Shown piece after piece: positions 57,935 to 64,000 of a stretch of DNA of 64,000 bases. Source of the DNA: Patagioenas fasciata. Lineage: Eukaryota; Chordata; Aves; Columbiformes; Columbidae. Below the pieces are notes generated by a model. The model was not told the DNA's origin. It did no database searches and saw only the letters and a program-made list of their open reading frames with translations. Positions within the stretch are counted from its first letter, which is position 1, and every line of letters starts with the position of its first letter. The position numbers were made by a program, and so were the translations under genes. The stretch lies in contig NC_092541.1 in NCBI RefSeq assembly GCF_037038585.1, positions 2,725,445 through 2,789,444 on the forward strand, given 5' to 3'.

Positions 57935-58405
57935 TTGCACAGCCCCGCCAACGTTTCCCGAGGGGAAGGGGCCTGCGAGGTCGGGTGCCGCCCGGGCCTG
58001 GCCGCGCTCCGTCCGCCTCCCTCGAACAAAAGAGCCCGGCCAGCCCCGCTGCCCGCCGCCCGCTCCGCGCATGCGCCGCCCGCCGCGGGGCACGCTGGGA
58101 CTCGTAGTCCTCCCGCCGCGGGGCACGCTGGGAGTTGTAGTCCCCGGCTCCGCTGCCGCCGCCCGCCCGCCCCGGTGCGGTTCTCCCGGTTGGGCTCAGA
58201 CGCGCCGCTCCGGTGGGGGTGCGCGGCGGCGGGTCCGGTCGGACCCCCGGGGAGACCGCGAGGAGCTGAAGCGCTCAGGCCGCGGCCGCTGCCCGGGGCG
58301 ACTACAACTCCCAGCGTGCCCCGCGCCGGAAGAGGAAGCGCCGCCTCCTCTATGAGGCCTCCGCGCCGCCGCGCTGCTTAAAGGGGCCGCGGCCTACGGG
58401 AGGAG
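57935..58405. promoter_or_regulatory. CBX1/SNX11 bidirectional promoter with three ZNF143/THAP11 sites
   Basis: CpG island between the CBX1 leader exon (minus) and SNX11 exon 1 (plus, ending 58405 at GTGAGG). It has three ZNF143-type motifs (ACTACAACTCCCAGCGTGCC form): minus orientation at 58088-58108 and 58121-58141, plus orientation at 58301-58321. The first two lie in a 33-bp tandem duplication. No TATA box. Confidence 0.8.
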
Positions 58406-60790
58406 GTGAGGGGGTCCCGGGTGGGGGGGGTTGTTCGGGGTTGGGGTCTCTCGGTGCGGAGCCCCCGCGGGGGCGGGCGGGGGATCCCCGGGGAGGCAGC
58501 GCTGGGCCCTGGCGGGAGATCCGGGGCCTGCTTGGGGTGGGGCTGGGCCCGGGGTGGCTGGGCCGGGTTGGGCCTTCGCGCCCCGGCGGTGCCGCTCTCG
58601 GCGGGGCTGGGCCGACCCCGCGGGGACCGGACCGGACCGGACCGGACCGGCTGCCTGGGAGCGGCCCCGGCCCGGGGAGCAGTGGCGGCTGCTGCGGGGC
58701 CTGGCCCGGGCCCAGCCCCGGTGCTGCGGGGCCGCGGGTGCCTCCGGAGCGCGGTGATAGGATCGCGGTGACATTCACGGGGCAGGTGGCCCCGATCTGG
58801 GGTGTCCCTGGGGCTGGTGGCGCCCATTCCCTCCGGGGGGGAGCAACCTCCGAGCCCGCCCGGTGCCGGCGGGGGCAGCTCAGCCCGGGCCTGGCGAGCA
58901 GGAGCAGAAACTAACGGGGCTCGTTCCCGTTGTTCCTGAAGCCCCGGTTCCCGTGTGCGGCCCGGGGTCACCTGGAGTGGTGACCGGTGTCAAAGCTCGG
59001 CCTGGAGCTGGTTTAACTATCACGGGTGTGTGCCGGGGAAGGAACGTTCAGCGTTCAGCACGGGTCCTGCTGTGCCGGGGGGTTGAGCCGCTGCTAAGGA
59101 CACGTCCGAGTCAGCAGAGAGGGTGAAAGACAGCAGATGAGGTTAAACCATCGCCTTCCCCATCAGCGGGGCGAGCACAGGGAGGCAAATCCACCTGGTC
59201 CCCGATGGGACCGCGTCTGCGGCTCCTCCAGCACCCAAACCTGCGTGTCCCGGGCGGTGAGCGGCATCAGGCTCCGGGAACGCGGACACGGGACGTCCCG
59301 GTGCTACCGCCACCACGTCCTTCCAGCTGGGACACAGCCACAGCCCGGGGAACACCGGAATGCAAATGGGAGGAAGATGAAACCAAACCACGTATCCCAG
59401 GGCCTCTTAAACTGAAGCTTTAAGCAAAAGCCCTGCAAGAGGATTTGGCGTAACCGCTTAAAGCTAATTCAGAGCTGCCTTCTCCATTGGGTTTAAGTTG
59501 ATTTGTCAAGATGAGATCAATTAACGCCAAATAAAGTGGAAATGAGATTATGCATTTCTCGGTACAGCTCTGGATGGAGGCGCAGGTGAAGGGCGGGAGC
59601 GCTCGAGCTCTGGTCTCGGTTTCCCCGCAGCCCGTTCTGCTCCTCCCTGGCTGTCCAGGGCCGTCTCTGCTCTTCGAGCACCCTGGGAAATTAAATTCCT
59701 GTTCCTGGCAACCCTCTTCTGTTCCATTAGGCAGTTTCTCAGTCTCTCTCTTCTCCCTCCTGCATTTTTAATCTCGGCGGGGCTGTTGTGCAGAGCCAGG
59801 AGCTCTAAAAGCAACACAGGGGACAGCAGCAACGTCCCCGGGAGGGGCGAGGAACATGATGGTCAAGTTTTGGTGCTGAACTGGCTGTGGCTGGGAGCCT
59901 CCAGCGCGGGGAGGATCAGAGCTGAGCAAAGCGACCCGTGTCACGTTCTGTTCCTCCTCTCCCCTCCCTCCCCAGGGGAGGAATCACATGTGCGAAAGCG
60001 TGGAGGGTTTATTTGGGATGTTCCCCTCGCCCTCCCCCTTGCAGCTCCAATTGGAAGCAGCAGCGCCTGACCCAGCGGGAGCTGCGGTGCTGGGAGACGT
60101 CTGGGAGCGGGGCCTGGATCTCTCACTGTCTATCCCGAAATTCCTCCCCACTTCTTTTAACGCTTTCCATGCTCTCCAGGTGGAATTGGGTGGCTGAAGT
60201 TTGGCAGAAAATACCTGCAAACCGGTGGAGCCGGATTTTTAAAGCGCCGTTTATGGCTCAACCCCTCCCCTTGTCCCAACTAAAATTAGCTCTGTTTCCA
60301 GCAGTGCTTCGCTTCACATCCGAGCTTATAAACACAGGCCAGGTTTCCAGCTCTGCCTGGCACTTGGCAGCTCTCGTGGCCTAAAAGGCACAACTCCAGG
60401 AGCGGGGACAGGTGAAGCGTCGCTTGGTTCTGCCATGGGGAGCCGTGTCCCTCGGGAGCTGGGACGAGACGTCCTGTGCTCTTGGTTCATCCCAGAGGCT
60501 TCAAAACCTCTGCAAATAATCCCACAGAGGAGGTGAAACCCAGACATGGGACACACTTGGTCTTCCAGCTCCCCCTGACGAGTGTTCCTGGTCTGTGTCT
60601 GTGTCCGGGGGACTCTGAGGGGTTTCCCTGGCTGGACCGTGTGTTTTATTGGTGTAGGGGGGTTTATCTTGCTGTCCCTTTCCCCCCAGTCCCTGGCACC
60701 GTGTCCATGGCGTGGTTGCACAACGGGAATTACTGCAGGAACATGTAATGGTGCAGCAAAGTCTTACTAAATCCTCTTTTCTCTGTACAG
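58406..60790 (+). other. SNX11 intron 1
   Basis: 2.4-kb intron after the non-coding first exon. An ACCGG pentamer runs five times at 58,625-58,650. A lower-GC patch at 59,498-59,580 (GATCAATTAACGCC, ATTATGCATTTC) may be regulatory. No exon recognised. Confidence 0.55.
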
Positions 60791-60818
60791 ATGTTTCCCG
60801 CTGGGCTCTGGCTCTAGG

Positions 60819-62442
60819 ATGTTGGAGAACCAAGAGGAAGTAAGAACCTTTCTGATGGGGGTCTGTCCGTTTGTCCGATCCTGGCCAGGGTTTGGGTCTC
60901 TGAGCACTGTGCTGAGAGTGGGGGTGCTGAGCGCCGGGCAGGGTCCGTGGGGCAGGCAGGGATGGGCGCTCAGGCGCTGCTTGTGCCGCAGGAGCTGACC
61001 ACGGTGCGTGTCCAGGACCCGCGCGTGCAGAACGAGGGCTCCTGGAACTCCTATGTGGACTATAAGATCTTCTTGCACGTGAGTTGAGGAGCTGAGCTGC
61101 AGAGCGTGGTCGTGCCGTACGGGAGCAGTTGTCCAGCCCTGTCTGGCCGTGCTGAGGGGGGATGGAGGGAGCCGTGACAGCCCCCAGCAGCCCCTTCCCC
61201 AATTCTGCGCTGTCTCCGTGAAGATCTGAGACTCAGCTTCTCCCCTGGAGAAGTTTTCTGTGCACTTTCAGCTCCCCAAAGCCCAGCAGGTTACGGGGAT
61301 CCCTTCGTCACAGCTCAGGCGGGTTCCTGCCCTCCTCTCCCTTGCTGTCCCTCAATCCCCTGGATTATTTCCATGGTTTTTTATTTTGCAGACCAACAGC
61401 AAGGCCTTTACTGCCAAGACTTCATGCGTGCGGCGCCGGTACCGTGAGTTCGTGTGGCTGAGGCGGCAGCTCCAGAAGAACGCTGGCTTGGTGTAAGTGT
61501 GCCCCGTGCTCCCTGCCAGACGCTGCTTCCCGTTCCCTGTGAGACCCACATGAGCTGGGAACAGACGTGGACAGAAACCCCAGACACCAACACGGGGTCT
61601 CTGAGCAACCGGGACCCAGGTCTGCGCAAAGTGGGGTCCCGGTTGCTGCTGCCGTGGTGTCCCCAAGCTCTGGCGCTGCCCCTGAGCCGCCCCCTCTGCC
61701 CTGTGCCTGCAGGCCCGTCCCAGAGCTGCCCGGGAAATCCACGTTCTTCGTGGGCAGCACGGATGAGTTCGTCGAGAAGCGGAGACAGGGGCTGCAGCAG
61801 TTCCTGGAGAAGTGAGTGAAGCTCCTGCGGGTGTTGAGCGATGGGTGGGGAGAGAGGACACGCTGCTCACATTGTGCTGAGATGATGGCTGTGAGGTGGC
61901 AGTGGGGCTGTCTGTGATCGCCGTGGTGGTGCGGGGCACACAAGCCGCCAGCAGGGCAGAGCTCAGCGTGCTCCGGCCTCACTCTTTCTCCTCTCTCCCT
62001 GCGCAGGGTGGTGCAGAACGTCGTCCTTCTCTCCGACAGCCGCCTGCACCTTTTCCTGCAGAGCCAGCTCTCGGTGCCCGAGATCGAGGCGTGCGTGCAG
62101 GGCCAGGGCTCGCGGACGGTGACCGACGCCATCCTGCACTACGCCATGTCCAACTGCGGCTGGGCGCAGGAGGAGCAGAGCCGCCCCGCGCTGCTGCCGG
62201 GGGACCCGCGTCCCGGGTAACACCAGCGGGGAAGGACAGGGCTGGGGTCCCGCGCTGTCCCCAGGTCCCGTCTCCGCTCTGACACGTCCTCTCGTTTCAG
62301 CTGCGCTGGCCTGGGGAACCCGCAGGGGCTGAGCTGCCTCCAGACTTTCCCGCACTGGAGCGACTTTGGGATGGATGACGCGCACTCGGACAGTCCGGAG
62401 GAGCCCGCGGAGCCCCTGGGCGGGCAGCGGGAGCCGCAGTGA
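60819..62442 (+). CDS. SNX11: Sorting nexin 11, complete, 6 coding exons, 219 aa
   Basis: PX-domain sorting nexin of the SNX10/SNX11 group that binds PI3P on endosomes. Coding exons: 60819-60839, 60992-61078, 61392-61492, 61713-61811, 62007-62216, 62301-62442. The core reads [65 protein letters not shown], then [20 protein letters not shown] and [15 protein letters not shown] of the extended PX fold; nearly identical to human over about 160 residues. The tail after about residue 165 is short and acidic ([13 protein letters not shown]), against a longer Ser/Pro tail in human (270 aa). The start exon begins at 60791 with an 8-codon upstream ORF (60791-60817) ending one base before the ATG. Human has extra upstream residues here. 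Confidence 0.95.
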
Positions 62443-63271
62443 CGCTCTGGGGACATCACCTGCCCTCCCCAGCACCCGCAGCCCTCGCTGGAAGAGGGAC
62501 CACTGCTGTCCAGGCTGGTGGGACTGGGGCTGCGCTGGGAGCACAGCCGTGTCCCTGGCTCTGCGGTGTCTGGGGCTCACATGCTCTCTCCCTGCTGACT
62601 CTCGCCTGTCCCCATGTCCCAGGCAGTGTGTTCGTGTCATTCTCCTCTCTGGAGAAGGGATCTAATGGTTAGTGAAACCCGTGTTTGTTGTTCCCGTGGT
62701 CTTTGCTCTCTGCAGCAGCAGCAGCGGGGCTGAACTGGGCGGCAGTGCCAGCGCAGTGCTGTGTCCCTAGCACAGGGGGGACGGTGGCACCTCCAGCATG
62801 ATGGAGCAGGGGCTGGCCGCTGCTCAGCATGTCCCTTTAGTGTCCCCCTTGCTGCTGTAGGCAGGGGAGGCTGCATTTCCCCAGTACCAGGTGCGTTGTA
62901 CAGCTCCTGGTGGGGAGGTCTCAGCTGCATGGAGCCCACACATGGGGGGCAGATCCCAGGGCTGGGGCCTCCTGGCAGAGCTCGTCCCACAGCTGGGACG
63001 GGTGAGAACGAGCTTCCCTGGGGAGCACAGGAGAGGGGGGACAGTTTTTCTCCCCAACCCTTTTGAGGTGATGGGTTCTTTCCCAGTGTACCCATTGCCC
63101 TGCATGGGGGGCTGGGGGGGTCTCGTTTGCTCTGAGAGCAGGAGCGCGGCGCTGCCGTGGGGTCGGTGTCTGGCAATGTCGGTTGCTCCCGGTGCCGCTC
63201 CCTGCGCTCTCCCGCACCTTTTCCTCCCCCCTCGGCACTGGTGACGGCAAAGCCGACGTGCTCTGACTCGA

Positions 63272-63277
63272 AATAAA
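63272..63277 (+). terminator. SNX11 polyadenylation signal (AATAAA)
   Basis: AATAAA about 830 nt after the stop. No earlier AATAAA is seen in the 3' UTR. Confidence 0.75.
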
Positions 63278-63299
63278 AATGAAGTAGAGGAAGAGGCTC

Positions 63300-64000
63300 G
63301 ACTGGTCGCTGGCAACGCGCGTCCTCAGTGCGGGGGCGGAGGGAGCTGAGTGGCGGCCCAGCTAATTGCGGAGAAATGGCTTTTGGGGAAAAAAGGGTTG
63401 TTGCACCTCTGGCTGTGGGGCTGGAGCTGCTGGAACCAGCGCAGAGGTCCCCGGGGGGACCCAGCACAAGGGTGGCAGCGGACAGGCAGGGCAAGGGGGT
63501 TCCACCTTGGCCCTGAAGTGAGATTTGCAGTGCTGGGTCTGGCCAGGGGGGGTCCAGGACCCGTGCAGGGGTCAGGACCCATCGGGGAGGGGGTGGGAGA
63601 GCTGGAAAGCCATCGAGGCGCATCCAAAATGTCAAGAGAAGTTCACGGCGAAGGCTGGCAGCTGCTGGCGCGCTGGAGCGCTGCTGCCATTGGCTGTCCC
63701 CCCTCATGCATATTCATACGTATTCATGAGCGTGCGGCTCCAAACGGTGCAGCTGTGAGCCCAGCTGTGCCCAGGACCCGCTGCTGCGCCCACGCGTGTC
63801 CTCGCCCACGGCCGGGGCTGTGTCCTCCCCCAGGCCCCCGGTACAGTTCTCAGCCTGGCACCGCCATGGCCTTCGCTTGGTGCCATGCCAGGAGCTGCTC
63901 TCAGAGGGGGGTTCGGCTGTGCCCCCCTCCCGCCCATGGTGCCCGACCTCCCTCTCAGCGCCACTGCTGGCGGTGGGTCAGAGCCTGGCAGAGATTGTTT
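63300..64000. other. Start of the SNX11-SKAP1 intergenic region
   Basis: No gene recognised. Contains a CCAAT box (ATTGG 63689-63693) followed by the POU-like tandem at 63705-63730. Confidence 0.5.
63705..63730. promoter_or_regulatory. Tandem POU/octamer-like element
   Basis: CATGCATATTCAT overlaps two 10-bp direct copies TATTCATACG and TATTCATGAG. ATGCATATTCAT is one base from the POU dimer (MORE) consensus ATGCATATGCAT. Confidence 0.4.

Noticed and set aside
57360-58381. Proline-rich frames of about 300 aa across the CBX1 leader and SNX11 promoter
   Set aside because: C-rich intron and CpG-island composition. They cross the CBX1 exon 1 donor and the ZNF143 sites.

Overview
The window is vertebrate nuclear DNA, almost certainly from a bird. 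Genes are split by short GT-AG introns with CpG-rich promoters, base composition is very GC-rich, and the only interspersed repeats I recognise are pieces of CR1, the main avian LINE. The gene order SP6 - SP2 - PNPO - PRR15L - CDK5RAP3 - COPZ2 - NFE2L1 - CBX1 - SNX11 is the block next to the HOXB cluster on human 17q21.32. In birds this block lies on a gene-dense microchromosome (chromosome 27 in chicken). The species cannot be named from sequence alone.

Layout. 1-353: start of SP6 (minus strand), cut by the window edge. 354-10,230: SP6 upstream/intergenic DNA with several minisatellites, an almost perfect 78-bp palindrome and A+T-rich homeodomain-motif islands. 10,240-18,750: SP2. 18,900-21,390: PNPO. 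22,060-22,706: PRR15L (minus). 24,190-28,390: CDK5RAP3. 28,400-34,170: gene desert with motif islands and an orphan promoter-like cassette. 34,175-36,354: COPZ2 (minus). 38,790-48,915: NFE2L1 with an upstream CCAAT-box array and a probable second promoter in its large intron. 50,650-58,040: CBX1 (minus). 58,300-63,290: SNX11, sharing a bidirectional promoter with CBX1. 63,300-64,000: start of the SNX11-SKAP1 gap.

I rebuilt the coding exons of the eight complete genes by checking every splice site and phase. Each gives one uninterrupted protein close to the expected family length: SP2 582 aa, PNPO 229, PRR15L 97, CDK5RAP3 513, COPZ2 180, NFE2L1 765, CBX1 185, SNX11 219. Comparisons with human proteins come from memory, not from alignments run here.

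The genes are unrelated housekeeping and regulatory functions held together by old synteny: two Sp-family transcription factors, vitamin B6 salvage, UFMylation/ER quality control, COPI transport, the proteasome-recovery factor NRF1, heterochromatin protein HP1-beta and an endosomal sorting nexin. I found no sign of a new multi-gene system. The most unusual signals are structural and regulatory: the palindrome, a foldback element in SP2, the one-orientation CCAAT array, a divergent COPZ2 C-terminus, a candidate NRF1b-type first exon, and orphan promoter or enhancer-like islands. No retrovirus-like element, tRNA or rRNA gene was recognised.
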